From the NCBI RefSeq assembly GCF_015680705.1, contig NZ_JADNYP010000021.1, forward strand, positions 1-63,364: DNA of 63,364 nucleotides, written 5' to 3'. Numbering within the stretch: position 1 is the first letter of the stretch; each line of letters opens with the position of its first letter. The position numbers and the translations under genes were made by a program. Source of the stretch: Pseudomonas fulva (GTDB taxonomy: Bacteria > Pseudomonadota > Gammaproteobacteria > Pseudomonadales > Pseudomonadaceae). A model generated the notes under the pieces. That model saw only the letters and a program-made list of their open reading frames with translations. It did not search any database and had not been told where the DNA came from. This document shows, in pieces, positions 9,631-18,755 of the stretch.

Positions 9631-9666
9631 GGCGCGCATTCTATGGAGGCATTGGAAAGCCGTCAA
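9631..9666 (-). promoter_or_regulatory. Strong sigma-70 promoter with GC discriminator for the tRNA array
   Basis: On the minus strand, TTGACG (9666-9661) and TAGAAT (9643-9638) are separated by exactly 17 bases. They are followed by the GC-rich block GCGCGCC (9637-9631). A GC discriminator after the -10 box is typical of stringently controlled stable-RNA promoters. Confidence 0.8.
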
Positions 9667-9861
9667 CACTTTTCTATAAATTTATTCAAATCAATGACTT
9701 CCGGACGACCAAGGCGCCGCGTGACGGGGCGTTGGCCCAGCGGGTCGAACAGTGCGGTGGGCATTCGGACGGCAGGCCAGCCAATCCATCGATCGAGCTG
9801 TTCGCAGGGCGGCGAACTCACTACACTCGGCAAAAACAGCATCCTGACAGAGGCTCTACCG

Positions 9862-10629
9862 GTGACCCCATTCCTGATCACCTTGCTCGTCATCGCCGGC
9901 ATCACCCTGCTGATCGTCATCGGTTACTTCAACAACATGGTGGAAAACGCCAAGCTCGAACGGACACGGGCAAAAATCGAACTCAACGAACGCCTACGTC
10001 GTTGCGGCCAGATCACCGAAACCTTCCCTGGTCAATTGATGACGCCAGCGCTCAAGCTGCTGCTGGCCCGGCTGGAACTCAACCTCAACCGGCGCCTGCT
10101 GCTGCTGGACAAACAGAACACCGAGCTGAAGGCCCGCGTGGCCGAACTCGAAGGTCTGATCGCGCTGGGGCAGCAGATCCCGGTCAGCAACCCGCCCGGC
10201 CCGATCCTCACCGAAGCCAAGGCCAAGGACGTGCGCTTTTTGCTCGAGGCGCTCCATCAACAGGTCGTGAGGGCTGTCCACGAAGGCTTCCTGAGCAAGG
10301 AAGAAGGCAAGCAGTGGGTCAAGGAAATACGTCATATCGTGGTCTTGCTGCATCTGGAGCTGTTCAACAACCTCGGACAGCAGGCGCTAGCCCAGGAACA
10401 ACCCGGCCAGGCGCGCCTGGCTTTCGAGCGCGGCCTGCAGTACCTGCGCAAGCAGCCGGACCAGGTCTTCTACAAGGAGCAGGTCGCCTACCTGGAAAAA
10501 CTGCTGGCCCGGGCCGATGCGCTGACCCTGGACCAGCTCGAGCCTGCCGAGACCGACGAGAACGAGCTGACCGAGGGACTCAAGACCGACGAGAACGAAA
10601 ACTGGCGCAAGAAGACCCTTTATGACTGA
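9862..10629 (+). CDS. Membrane-anchored coiled-coil protein of unknown function
   Basis: I chose the GTG at 9862 (AGAGG 8 bases upstream); the frame is open further upstream but would run back through the tRNA array. The 255-residue product begins with a transmembrane segment (FLITLLVIAGITLLIVIGYF). A long charged, probably coiled-coil region follows (NAKLERTRAKIELNERL to ELKARVAELEGL), then a helical C-terminal half ending in an acidic tail. It looks like an inner-membrane anchor with a cytoplasmic helical domain. I recognise no named family. Confidence 0.75.
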   Translation: MTPFLITLLVIAGITLLIVIGYFNNMVENAKLERTRAKIELNERLRRCGQITETFPGQLMTPALKLLLARLELNLNRRLLLLDKQNTELKARVAELEGLIALGQQIPVSNPPGPILTEAKAKDVRFLLEALHQQVVRAVHEGFLSKEEGKQWVKEIRHIVVLLHLELFNNLGQQALAQEQPGQARLAFERGLQYLRKQPDQVFYKEQVAYLEKLLARADALTLDQLEPAETDENELTEGLKTDENENWRKKTLYD

Positions 10630-10644
10630 TGGCCAGGTTGCGGC

Positions 10645-11409
10645 ATGAGTGTCCAGGCCATTCTTTCCGTACGCCACTACCAGCAAAGCCTGGTCGCCCA
10701 TAGCCACGAGCATACGCAACTGGTCTTCGGCCTGCGCGGCCGCCTGGATTTCGAGCTCCAGGGCCGGGGCGGACAAATCGACCGCGAGCGGATGATCGTG
10801 GTGCCGGCTGGGACCCACCACGTCTGCGCCAGCCAGACCGGCAGCGATTGCCTGGTGCTCGATGTTCCCGGGGAATGCTGGCTGGCCGAGCAACTGGGCG
10901 AGCAGGCAGACGCCAGCCGCCGCCTGCTCGGGCGCCCCGCTGCCCTGCGCCTCGACAGCCACCAGCAGCGTCTGGTCGACTGGCTTGCCGCAAGCCCGGT
11001 CGAGGATGCCCTGATCGCTCGCCAAGGGGCGGCGCTGCTGCTGGCGAGCCTGAATGCCCAGGGCCCAGCGTGCCGCGAACCTGCCCGGCTGCCTTATGCC
11101 GAGTTCGATGCCTACATCGATCGACATGCCGCCCATGCGTTGCAGGTAGCCGACCTGGCGCGTCTGGCCAGACTTTCCAACGCCAGGCTTCATGCCCGTT
11201 TCGCCAGCGAAGTCGGGCTGACGCCGATGCAATACATCCGTCGGCGCCGGCTTCAGCATGCCCTGCATCTGCTGCGCACCACCGGGCTTGCCATCGGCGA
11301 AGTCGCCGCCCTGGTCGGCTATGGCTCGCAAAGCGCGTTCAGCGCGGCCATGCAACGCGCCTTCGGTCACTCGCCCCTGGCCCTGCGCCGCGAGCCTGGC
11401 GACAACTGA
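10645..11409 (+). CDS. AraC-family transcriptional regulator with cupin sensor domain
   Basis: This 254-residue protein has an N-terminal cupin-type sensing domain (HSHEHTQLVFGLRGRLDFEL, then VVPAGTHHVCA). It ends in two helix-turn-helix units of the AraC type (VADLARLARLSNARLHARFASEVGLTP and IGEVAALVGYGSQSAFSAAMQRAFGHSP). The downstream EamA-type exporter, 110 bases away on the same strand, is the likely target, by analogy with many regulator-transporter pairs. The inducer is unknown. Confidence 0.88.
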   Translation: MSVQAILSVRHYQQSLVAHSHEHTQLVFGLRGRLDFELQGRGGQIDRERMIVVPAGTHHVCASQTGSDCLVLDVPGECWLAEQLGEQADASRRLLGRPAALRLDSHQQRLVDWLAASPVEDALIARQGAALLLASLNAQGPACREPARLPYAEFDAYIDRHAAHALQVADLARLARLSNARLHARFASEVGLTPMQYIRRRRLQHALHLLRTTGLAIGEVAALVGYGSQSAFSAAMQRAFGHSPLALRREPGDN

Positions 11410-11519
11410 CGAGAGCCTGGCGACAGATTTCGTGCCAGGTTCAGGTTAGGCTGAACAGCAAACGGCACTCCCATTTCGTGACACATAGCGCAGCAGCCTG
11501 GTACGACACAAGGATTTTC

Positions 11520-12410
11520 ATGAACCACCGCACCGCCCTCGGCGCCTTGCACATAGGCGCCCTGTTCTTTGGCCTCACCGGCGTGTTCGGCAAGCTGGCC
11601 GGCAGCGCCAGCGCGACGATCATCGTCCTGGGCCGAGCGGCCTTCGCCGTGCTCGCCCTGGCCGTGTTCATGAGCATGGCGCGCCAGCGCTGGCAGGCGT
11701 TGGCCGGCCAGGATGCGCGACGACTGTTCTGCGCGGGCTTGCTACTGGCCGGACACTGGGTCAGTTTCTTCATCGCCGTCAAGGTCGGGGGCGTGGCCAT
11801 CGCCACCCTGGGCTTCGCCAGCTTTCCGGCTTTCACGGTGATTCTGGAAGGCATGCTGTGGCGCGAACGGGTGCGTGGCCACGAGGCCTGGCTGGTGTTG
11901 CTGGTCAGCGTCGGCCTGGTACTGGTCACGCCGGCGTTCGACCTGGCCAGCGCAGCCACCGGCGGGCTGCTGTGGGCATTGCTGTCTGGACTGCTGTTCG
12001 CTCTGCTTTCACTGACCAACCGTGCCGGTTCGGGCCGGGTGCCAGCTGTCCAGGCAGCGCTCTGGCAGAACCTGGTGGTCGCCATGTGCCTGCTGCCGTT
12101 CGCCACCCCGGGGTTGGCCCAGGTAAGGCCGATGGACTGGCTGTGGATCGCCTTGCTCGGCATCTTCTGCACGGGAGTGGCGCACAGTCTGTTCGTCGCC
12201 AGCCTGGCAGTGGTCAAGGCGCGCACTGCCGCCGTGGTGTTCGCCATGGAGCCCGTCTACGGCATCGCCCTGGCCTGGGTGATATTCGCCGAGACACCCA
12301 CCCTGCGCATGCTGGCTGGAGGCTCGCTGATCATCCTGGCGATCGTCCTGTCCAGCCGGATGGCAACTGGCAACCCTGGCAAAGCGACTCCAGCGAGCGA
12401 AGGCAACTGA
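11520..12410 (+). CDS. EamA/DMT-family drug/metabolite exporter
   Basis: The ATG at 11520 is preceded by AAGGA. The 296-residue protein has about ten hydrophobic segments in two EamA repeats, as in RhaT/YdcZ-type exporters of the inner membrane (FGLTGVFGKLAGSAS and AVVFAMEPVYGIALAWVIFAE). The second repeat carries the conserved M-E-P motif near the eighth helix. Substrate is unknown. The AraC regulator immediately upstream probably controls it. Confidence 0.9.
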   Translation: MNHRTALGALHIGALFFGLTGVFGKLAGSASATIIVLGRAAFAVLALAVFMSMARQRWQALAGQDARRLFCAGLLLAGHWVSFFIAVKVGGVAIATLGFASFPAFTVILEGMLWRERVRGHEAWLVLLVSVGLVLVTPAFDLASAATGGLLWALLSGLLFALLSLTNRAGSGRVPAVQAALWQNLVVAMCLLPFATPGLAQVRPMDWLWIALLGIFCTGVAHSLFVASLAVVKARTAAVVFAMEPVYGIALAWVIFAETPTLRMLAGGSLIILAIVLSSRMATGNPGKATPASEGN

Positions 12411-12692
12411 TCAGCGATCGTTGTGGCCAAGGTCGCGCTGCGGGTCGATCTGGTCGCGCACTCGCTGCTTGAGTGCCTTGGCCTCGGGAAAACCGCCGTC
12501 GGCCTTGCGCTCCCAGATCTGCACTTCGTCACAGGTGATGCGAAACACCCCGCCATGTCCCGGCTCCAGAGCAACCCGTCGCAGATCCTCGGCGAAGGTA
12601 CTCAGCAGCTCCTGGGCCAGCCAGGCAGCACGCAGCAACCATTGGCACTGGGTGCAATAGGTGATGACGATTTCGGGTTTCGGGTGGCTCAT
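12411..12692 (-). CDS. SelW/SelT/Rdx-family redox protein
   Basis: This 93-residue protein has the N-terminal CxxC motif in TYCTQCQWLLRA, the site where animal selenoprotein W carries selenocysteine. The central segment (LEPGHGGVFRITCDEVQIWERK) and the tail (GFPEAKALKQRVRDQIDP) are also typical. Bacterial members are thought to be thioredoxin-like redox partners. Its stop codon abuts the convergent exporter gene. The start at 12692 fits an AGGA box about 10 bases upstream. Confidence 0.88.
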   Translation of the reverse strand: MSHPKPEIVITYCTQCQWLLRAAWLAQELLSTFAEDLRRVALEPGHGGVFRITCDEVQIWERKADGGFPEAKALKQRVRDQIDPQRDLGHNDR

Positions 12693-12885
12693 GCCGGAGC
12701 GTCCTGATGAAGGGTGGATGGGTTGGTGTGCGGCCCCTTGCGTCGCGCTGCCACTGCAAGCGCCCTGTGCATGAGTAGTGGCGTCGCAGCCGGCCACCCA
12801 TCGACGGCGCTGCAAGAACGGCCACAAACCCATCGACGACGCTGGCTCGCCCTTGCCGAGCGGCAGCCGGGGCGCAGCCCAGGCC

Positions 12886-13323
12886 TCAGGACTTCTCCAA
12901 GTTGTCGAGGATCCGGGCATGCACGCGCATGCAGGTCTCCAGGTCCGCCTCGCTGATGCCACTGAACAGCTCGGCGCGCAGTTGGTTGGCGATGGTCTCG
13001 ATTTGCTCGATCAATGGCCTGGCCGGCGGACATAGCTGGATCTTCTTGGCCCGCCGATCTTCCAGCACTGCCTGGCGCTGCACCAGCCCCTGGGTTTCCA
13101 AGCTGTCGAGCAGGCGCGCCAGGGTAGGCCCCTCCACACCGACGCTCTGGGCCAGCTCGCGCTGGGTCGGGGCTTCTTCGAAACGGGCCAGGTGCAACAG
13201 CACCAGCCAGCGGGCCTGGGACAGGTTCAGTCCGGCGAGGCGGCGATCCAGTTCGGCGCGCCAGCCACGGGACATCTGTGCCAGCTGCATGCCGAAACGA
13301 TGTTGGTGGTCGGTCAGGGGCAT
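12886..13323 (-). CDS. MarR/SlyA-family transcriptional regulator
   Basis: This 145-residue protein has a winged helix-turn-helix with the usual MarR motifs: LNLSQARWLVLLHLARF, TQRELAQSVGVEGPTLARLLDSLETQGLVQR, and the wing VLEDRRAKKIQL. The length and helix order fit the SlyA/HosA branch. Perfect palindromes lie 20-40 bases upstream of its start codon (see 13344-13364), which suggests autorepression. No obvious target gene is adjacent, because recQ points towards it. Confidence 0.9.
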   Translation of the reverse strand: MPLTDHQHRFGMQLAQMSRGWRAELDRRLAGLNLSQARWLVLLHLARFEEAPTQRELAQSVGVEGPTLARLLDSLETQGLVQRQAVLEDRRAKKIQLCPPARPLIEQIETIANQLRAELFSGISEADLETCMRVHARILDNLEKS

Positions 13324-13343
13324 AAGGTAACTCGACTTACAGA

Positions 13344-13364
13344 ACTAATCATTAGTTAGCTAAC
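13344..13364. promoter_or_regulatory. Double palindrome, candidate MarR operator
   Basis: ACTAATCATTAGT (13344-13356, perfect 6-1-6) runs directly into GTTAGCTAAC (13355-13364, perfect 10-base palindrome). AT-rich palindromes of this size upstream of marR-type genes are usual autoregulatory sites. Confidence 0.55.
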
Positions 13365-13453
13365 CATGCCCGAGCCTTCCAGGCAAGAAACGGCTGGTCG
13401 AGGATGCTCGATAATCGTGAAAAAGCGTGACACGGCCCGACCCGGGTCAATGC

Positions 13454-15583
13454 TTACAGCTCGAACTCTGCCGCCAAGGCTGCGCGGACGCAGTGCAACA
13501 CGCCTTCCGGTACCCGGCTGCCCAGTTGCGCCGCCACGGCCGAGACCGGCGGCAACTCGCCCTCGCCATCGAGGAAAGCGTCCTGGATCTCGCTCAGCAA
13601 GTCTTCCGGCAGGTCCAGGGCCTGCTCCAGGCTCAGTTCCTGGCGCCCGAGCGCCTCGGCCAGCAGACCATAGACATTCTTCTCGCTGCACTTGAGCTGG
13701 CCGGCGATCTGCGCCGGAGTCATGCCGGCGCGGGCCAGCACGACCAGCTCGTGACGCAGGTCGAGGACCACCTTGGGCGCTTGCTCGCCGCCGTTGAGCA
13801 CTTCGAGGAACGCCTGGCCATAACGTTCCAGCTTGCGCGCACCGACACCGCTGACCCGGCCCATCTCGGCGAGGCTGCCAGGCTGACTGCGCAGCATCTC
13901 CAGAAGCGTCGAATCGGGGAAAATGACGTAGGGCGGCACGCTGTGCTCCTCGGCAAGCTTGCGCCGCAAGGCACGCAGGGCCTCCCAGCGCTCACGCTCT
14001 TCGCCACGTACCAGTTGGCTGGCCGGACTGCCGCCGCTGCTCCTGGCGACGGTCTGCGGCTTGAGGTCGCGGCGCAGTTGCAGGCTGACTTCGCCACGCA
14101 GCAGCGGCCGGCAGCTGTCGGACAGACGCAGGCCACCGTAGCCTTCCAGGTCGATGTCGACCAGGCCACGTGCCACCAGCTGGCGGAACAGCGAGCGCCA
14201 TTCGCTCTCCGAGGTCGCCTTGCCAACGCCGAACACCGAGAGCTTTTCATGGCCGAAATTGCGCACTTTTTCGGTCTGCTTGCCCATCAGCACGTCGACC
14301 AGATGACCGACGCCATAGCGCTGGCCGGTGCGATAGACCGTCGACAGGGCCTGCCGCGCCGGCTCGGTGGCGTCCCAGGTCTGCACCTGGTCGACGCAAT
14401 TGTCGCAATGCCCACAGGGTTGCTCGAGCCGCTCGTCGAAGTAGGCCAGCAGCGCCTGCCGGCGGCAGCGTGTCTCTTCGCACAGCGCGAGCATGGCATC
14501 GAGCTTGTGCTGCTCGATGCGCTTGTGTCGCTCATCGCCTTCGGAGTTCTGCAGCATCTGCTTGAGCATCACCATGTCCTGCAGCCCATAGGCCATCCAG
14601 GCGTCGGCGGGCAAGCCGTCACGACCGGCGCGGCCGGTTTCCTGGTAGTAGGCCTCGAGCGACTTGGGCAAGTCCAGGTGGGCGACGAAACGCACGTTGG
14701 GCTTGTCGATGCCCATGCCGAAGGCGATCGTCGCCACCATCACCAGGCCCTCCTCGTTGAGGAAACGGTGCTGGTTGGCCGCGCGGGTCTCGGCCGCCAG
14801 GCCGGCGTGATAGGGCAAGGCCGGAATGCCCTGGTCGCAGAGGAAGGCGGCGGTTTCGTCGACCTTCTTGCGCGACAGGCAATAGACGATGCCGGCGTTG
14901 CCGCGACGCTCGCCGAGAAACGCCAGCAACTGCTTGCGCGGCTGCTCCTTGGGCACGATGCGGTAGAAGATGTTCGGCCGGTCGAAGCTCGACAGGAAGC
15001 GCTCGGCGCCTTGCAGGTGCAGGCGCTGGACGATTTCCTCGCGTGTGCGCATGTCGGCCGTGGCGGTCAGGGCGATGCGCGGCACGTGCGGGAACAGCTC
15101 GGCCAGTTGGCCCAGCTGCAGGTATTCGGGACGGAAATCATGCCCCCATTGCGACACGCAATGCGCTTCGTCGATGGCGAACAGAGCGATGTCCAGCGTG
15201 CGCAGGAACTCCAGCATGCGCGGCTGGACCAGCCGTTCGGGGGCCAGGTAGAGCATCTTGATCTCGCCGCGTCGCAGGCGGGCGGCCAGCTCGCGCTGCT
15301 GGTCGCTGCTGAGGGTGGAGTTGAGCGCCGCGGCAGCCACCCCCAGTTCGTCGAGCGTCGCCACCTGGTCGTCCATCAGCGCGATCAGCGGCGAGACCAC
15401 CACCGCAAGGCCAGGGCGCAACAAGGCAGGCACCTGGAAACACAGCGACTTGCCGCCCCCGGTGGGCATCAGTACCAAGGCATCGCCGCCACTGGCCACG
15501 CATTCGATGATCGCTGCCTGGCGCCCGCGGAAACTGTCGTAGCCGAAGACGTCCTTGAGGACGCGCTGAGCCTGTTCAAGCAT
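13454..15583 (-). CDS. recQ: ATP-dependent DNA helicase RecQ
   Basis: The 709-residue protein has the RecQ motifs in order: GRQAAII (motif 0), LMPTGGGKS (Walker A), the DEAH box followed by CVSQWGHDFRPEY, IALTATA, and the helicase C motif QETGRAGRDG. The zinc-binding cysteines of the RQC region (CEETRCRRQ...CGHCDNC) follow, then the winged helix and an HRDC domain near residues 515-600. An extra C-terminal helix-turn-helix segment (MTPAQIAGQLKCSEKNVYGLL) makes it longer than the enterobacterial enzyme. The start at 15583 has GGAG 6 bases upstream. It acts in recombination repair and fork processing. Confidence 0.97.
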   Translation of the reverse strand: MLEQAQRVLKDVFGYDSFRGRQAAIIECVASGGDALVLMPTGGGKSLCFQVPALLRPGLAVVVSPLIALMDDQVATLDELGVAAAALNSTLSSDQQRELAARLRRGEIKMLYLAPERLVQPRMLEFLRTLDIALFAIDEAHCVSQWGHDFRPEYLQLGQLAELFPHVPRIALTATADMRTREEIVQRLHLQGAERFLSSFDRPNIFYRIVPKEQPRKQLLAFLGERRGNAGIVYCLSRKKVDETAAFLCDQGIPALPYHAGLAAETRAANQHRFLNEEGLVMVATIAFGMGIDKPNVRFVAHLDLPKSLEAYYQETGRAGRDGLPADAWMAYGLQDMVMLKQMLQNSEGDERHKRIEQHKLDAMLALCEETRCRRQALLAYFDERLEQPCGHCDNCVDQVQTWDATEPARQALSTVYRTGQRYGVGHLVDVLMGKQTEKVRNFGHEKLSVFGVGKATSESEWRSLFRQLVARGLVDIDLEGYGGLRLSDSCRPLLRGEVSLQLRRDLKPQTVARSSGGSPASQLVRGEERERWEALRALRRKLAEEHSVPPYVIFPDSTLLEMLRSQPGSLAEMGRVSGVGARKLERYGQAFLEVLNGGEQAPKVVLDLRHELVVLARAGMTPAQIAGQLKCSEKNVYGLLAEALGRQELSLEQALDLPEDLLSEIQDAFLDGEGELPPVSAVAAQLGSRVPEGVLHCVRAALAAEFEL

Positions 15584-15824
15584 TTGGAACTCCACGAATC
15601 GTCTTGCCATCCTGGCGACAGGCTGAACGATGGATCCGCTTGGCACACCTGCGAATGCGTAAGCGGCTGTTGCCGATGACGAAAAAAGCCGTCCCGGCCG
15701 AAAATCGCCGAGTATACCCCAGCGCCCCGCCTGGCAGGGCGCTGCGTGACGGACGTTCCCTTTGTACCGTTGTCGCTGCAAGGTGCTAGAATTCGGTATC
15801 GTTTATTCCCAAGGTAGCCCTGTA

Positions 15825-16412
15825 ATGTCCTTCGCCGAGCAACTGACCCGCCTGCAAGCCTTCCTCGACGCCGACGAGCTGCACGAAGAAGCGCTGGACT
15901 ACGTCGCCGCCCACGGCTACCTGACCGCGCTGTCGATCTGCGCCGAGGACGTTCCCGAGCGCGAATGGATCGACGCGCTGTTCGCCGAGGAACCCCACTA
16001 CGACAGCGAGGCCCAGCGCGTGGAGATCGAAGCCACCTTGGTCGCGCTCAAGGCTCACATCGGCCGGCAGCTGGCCAGCGATGACGAATTCGAGCTGCCT
16101 TGCGACCTGGACCTGGGCGACGACCCGGACGATTCCGACCTGCGCGGCTGGTGCATCGGTTTCATGGAGGGCGTCTTCCTGCGCGAGGAAGCCTGGTTCG
16201 AGAACGCCGAGGAGGAAGTCAGCGAGATGCTCCTGCCGATCATGGTCGGCTCCGGCCTGTTCGACGAGCAGCCGGAATTCGCCGACATCGCCGCGAACCA
16301 GCATCTGCAGGAGGACATGGTCGTGCAGATTCCCGAGGCACTGACCGCGCTGTTCCTGCTGCTGCACGCGCCCGACGAGAAGCCTGCCTTGCTCAAGCCG
16401 CGCCACCATTGA
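15825..16412 (+). CDS. YecA/YgfB-family (UPF0149) protein
   Basis: This 195-residue acidic protein matches the UPF0149 fold: GYLTALSICAEDVPEREWI, then DLRGWCIGFMEGVFLREEAW and a helical C-terminus. The start codon is the ATG at 15825, after an AAGG box; an earlier in-frame ATG has no good ribosome binding site. The function of this family is not settled. It is followed after 3 bases by the DUF454 gene, so the two are probably co-transcribed. Confidence 0.85.
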   Translation: MSFAEQLTRLQAFLDADELHEEALDYVAAHGYLTALSICAEDVPEREWIDALFAEEPHYDSEAQRVEIEATLVALKAHIGRQLASDDEFELPCDLDLGDDPDDSDLRGWCIGFMEGVFLREEAWFENAEEEVSEMLLPIMVGSGLFDEQPEFADIAANQHLQEDMVVQIPEALTALFLLLHAPDEKPALLKPRHH

Positions 16413-16415
16413 CCG

Positions 16416-16775
16416 GTGGTGCGCTACCTGCTGCTGGCCATCGGCTGGCTCAGCGTCGCGCTGGGGGTGCTGGGGATCTTCCTGCCAGTGTTGCCCACCA
16501 CCCCTTTCCTGCTGCTGGCAGCGGCCTGCTTCGCTCGAAGCTCGCCACGCTTTCACGCCTGGCTGATCCATCATCCTAGGCTCGGCCCATGGATACGTGG
16601 GTATCTCGATGGCGAGGGCATTCCACTCAAGGCAAAGGCCTATGCCATCGGCCTGATGTGGGCGAGCATCCTGTTTTCGTGCTGGCTGGTGCCCCTATTC
16701 TGGGCACGGCTGCTGATGATCGTCAGCGCCATGCTGGTCTCCCTCTACATACTCCGGCAGAAGACGCGCCACTAA
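16416..16775 (+). CDS. YbaN-family (DUF454) inner-membrane protein
   Basis: This 119-residue protein starts with GTG three bases after the UPF0149 stop. It has three hydrophobic segments and the family motif GVLGIFLPVLPTTPFLLLAAACFARSSPRFHAWL. The family is widespread and uncharacterised. Membership is clear; function is unknown. Confidence 0.88.
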   Translation: MVRYLLLAIGWLSVALGVLGIFLPVLPTTPFLLLAAACFARSSPRFHAWLIHHPRLGPWIRGYLDGEGIPLKAKAYAIGLMWASILFSCWLVPLFWARLLMIVSAMLVSLYILRQKTRH

Positions 16776-16819
16776 AGCGGACGGCAGGAAAGGCGGATGA
16801 TTGATGTCATCCTGGCATT

Positions 16820-16840
16820 GCGCCAGATTGGCGCTAGACT
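16820..16840 (+). promoter_or_regulatory. Palindrome overlapping a candidate -10 box before the NAGGN operon
   Basis: GCGCCAGATTGGCGC (16820-16834) is a perfect 6-3-6 palindrome touching TAGACT (16835-16840), about 125 bases before the operon start. It could be an operator or a stem-loop. The operon makes an osmoprotectant, so osmotic control would be expected. Confidence 0.35.
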
Positions 16841-16964
16841 TGCCTTCTTTCAACCGCCCGTCCTATATAACCGATTGTTCTAAAACTCTCGCTCCGCACC
16901 TTGGTCATTTCCTAAGTGCCCTGTTTTTGGGCATCTTCCCCAACGGAAAAACCGGTAAGGACCT

Positions 16965-18752
16965 ATGTGCGGATTAGCAGGAGAGTTGCGCTTCACCCCG
17001 ATCGATCAAGCCTCGCGCCCGGCGGACCTCGCCGCGGTAGAGCGGATCACCCATCATCTGGCGCCCCGGGGCCCGGATGCGTGGGGCTTCCATAGCCAAG
17101 GGCCGATCGCCCTGGGGCATCGACGGCTGAAGATCATGGACCTGTCCGATGGATCGGCGCAGCCGATGATCGACAGTCCGCTGGGCCTGGCGCTGGCCTT
17201 CAATGGCGCCATCTACAATTTCCCCGAGCTGCGCCAGGAGCTGCAAGACCTGGGCTACACCTTCTACTCCGATGGCGATACCGAGGTGCTGCTCAAGGGC
17301 TATCACGCCTGGGGCGAAGCCATGCTGCCCAAGCTCAACGGCATGTTCGCCCTGGCCATCTGGGAACGTGACAGCCAGCGCCTGTTCCTCGCCCGCGACC
17401 GGCTGGGCGTCAAGCCACTGTACCTGTCGCGCAATGGCGAGCGCCTGCGCTTCGCCTCGAGCTTGCCGGCATTGCTCAAGGGTGGCGACATCGACCCGAT
17501 GCTCGACCCGGTCGCGCTCAACCATTACCTGAACTTCCATGCCGTGGTGCCAGCGCCGCGCACCTTGCTGGCCAACGTGCAGAAACTCGAGCCGGGTACC
17601 TGGATGCGCGTCGACCGCCATGGTCAGGTCGAACAACGGACCTGGTGGGAGCTGCAATACGGCCCTCGCCCAGATGAACAGGGGCTTGGCCTGGAAGACT
17701 GGACCACCCGCGTGCTGGACGCCACCCGTGAAGCCGTGAGCATCCGCCAGCGTGCCGCGGTGGATGTCGGCGTGCTGCTCTCCGGCGGTGTCGATTCGAG
17801 CATGCTGGTCGGCCTGCTGCGCGAAGTCGGCGTCGACGACCTGTCGACCTTCTCCATCGGTTTCGAGGATGCCGGCGGCGAACGCGGCGACGAGTTCCAG
17901 TATTCCGATCTGATCGCACGCCACTATGGCACCCGACATCACCAGCTGCGCATCGCCGAACACGAGATCATCGACCAGTTGCCCGCGGCCTTCCGCGCCA
18001 TGAGCGAACCGATGGTCAGCCATGACTGCATCGCCTTCTACCTGCTGTCGCGAGAAGTCGCCAAGCATTGCAAGGGCGTGCAGAGTGGCCAGGGCGCCGA
18101 CGAACTGTTCGCCGGCTATCACTGGTATCCACAGATCGATGGCTCCCAGGATGCCTTCGCCGCCTACCGGGCAGCGTTCTTCGACCGCAGCTACGACGAA
18201 TACCGCGAAACGGTCCAGGCGCCCTGGGCGCTGGACTACGATGCCGCCGGCGATTTCGTCCGCGAGCACTTCGCCCGTCCGGGCGCGTCGGCGGCGGTCG
18301 ACAAGGCGCTGCGCCTGGACAGCACGGTGATGCTGGTCGACGACCCGGTCAAGCGTGTGGACAACATGACCATGGCCTGGGGCCTGGAGGCCCGCACCCC
18401 GTTCCTCGACTACCGCCTGGTGGAACTGTCGGCGCGTATCCCGGCCCGCTTCAAGTTGCCCGACGGTGGCAAGCAGGTGCTCAAGGAAGCCGCGCGGCGA
18501 GTGATTCCCCACGAGGTGATCGACCGCAAGAAAGGCTATTTCCCGGTGCCGGGCCTCAAGCATCTGGAAGGCGCCACGCTGGGCTGGGTACGCGAACTGC
18601 TGACCGACTCCAGCCAGGATCGCGGGCTGTTCAACCCGGCCATGCTCGACAAGCTGCTGAGCAACCCGCACGGCCAGCTCACCCCGCTGCACGGCTCGAA
18701 GCTGTGGCAACTGGCCGCGCTGAACCTCTGGCTCAGCGAACAAGGAATCTGA
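16965..18752 (+). CDS. asnO: N-acetylglutaminylglutamine amidotransferase (AsnB-like)
   Basis: This 595-residue protein has an N-terminal class II glutaminase with the nucleophile Cys2 (MCGLAGELRF) and HRRLKIMDLS, plus a C-terminal asparagine-synthetase domain with the PPi loop SGGVDSS starting at Ser273. In Pseudomonas the homologue amidates N-acetylglutaminylglutamine to the osmolyte NAGGN. The next two genes are the synthetase and the peptidase of the same system, which separates it from ordinary asparagine synthetase. The gap to the next gene is 3 bases. Confidence 0.93.
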   Translation: MCGLAGELRFTPIDQASRPADLAAVERITHHLAPRGPDAWGFHSQGPIALGHRRLKIMDLSDGSAQPMIDSPLGLALAFNGAIYNFPELRQELQDLGYTFYSDGDTEVLLKGYHAWGEAMLPKLNGMFALAIWERDSQRLFLARDRLGVKPLYLSRNGERLRFASSLPALLKGGDIDPMLDPVALNHYLNFHAVVPAPRTLLANVQKLEPGTWMRVDRHGQVEQRTWWELQYGPRPDEQGLGLEDWTTRVLDATREAVSIRQRAAVDVGVLLSGGVDSSMLVGLLREVGVDDLSTFSIGFEDAGGERGDEFQYSDLIARHYGTRHHQLRIAEHEIIDQLPAAFRAMSEPMVSHDCIAFYLLSREVAKHCKGVQSGQGADELFAGYHWYPQIDGSQDAFAAYRAAFFDRSYDEYRETVQAPWALDYDAAGDFVREHFARPGASAAVDKALRLDSTVMLVDDPVKRVDNMTMAWGLEARTPFLDYRLVELSARIPARFKLPDGGKQVLKEAARRVIPHEVIDRKKGYFPVPGLKHLEGATLGWVRELLTDSSQDRGLFNPAMLDKLLSNPHGQLTPLHGSKLWQLAALNLWLSEQGI

Positions 18753-18755
18753 TCG

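Noticed and set aside
12689..13033. Frame between the SelW-like and MarR genes on the minus strand
   Set aside because: It overlaps the marR 3' end in another frame and lacks a start with a ribosome binding site. The 193-base gap appears non-coding.
13427..15679. Long plus-strand frame opposite recQ
   Set aside because: All RecQ motifs lie on the minus strand. The plus translation is low-complexity Gln/His/Ala-rich, typical of an antisense shadow.
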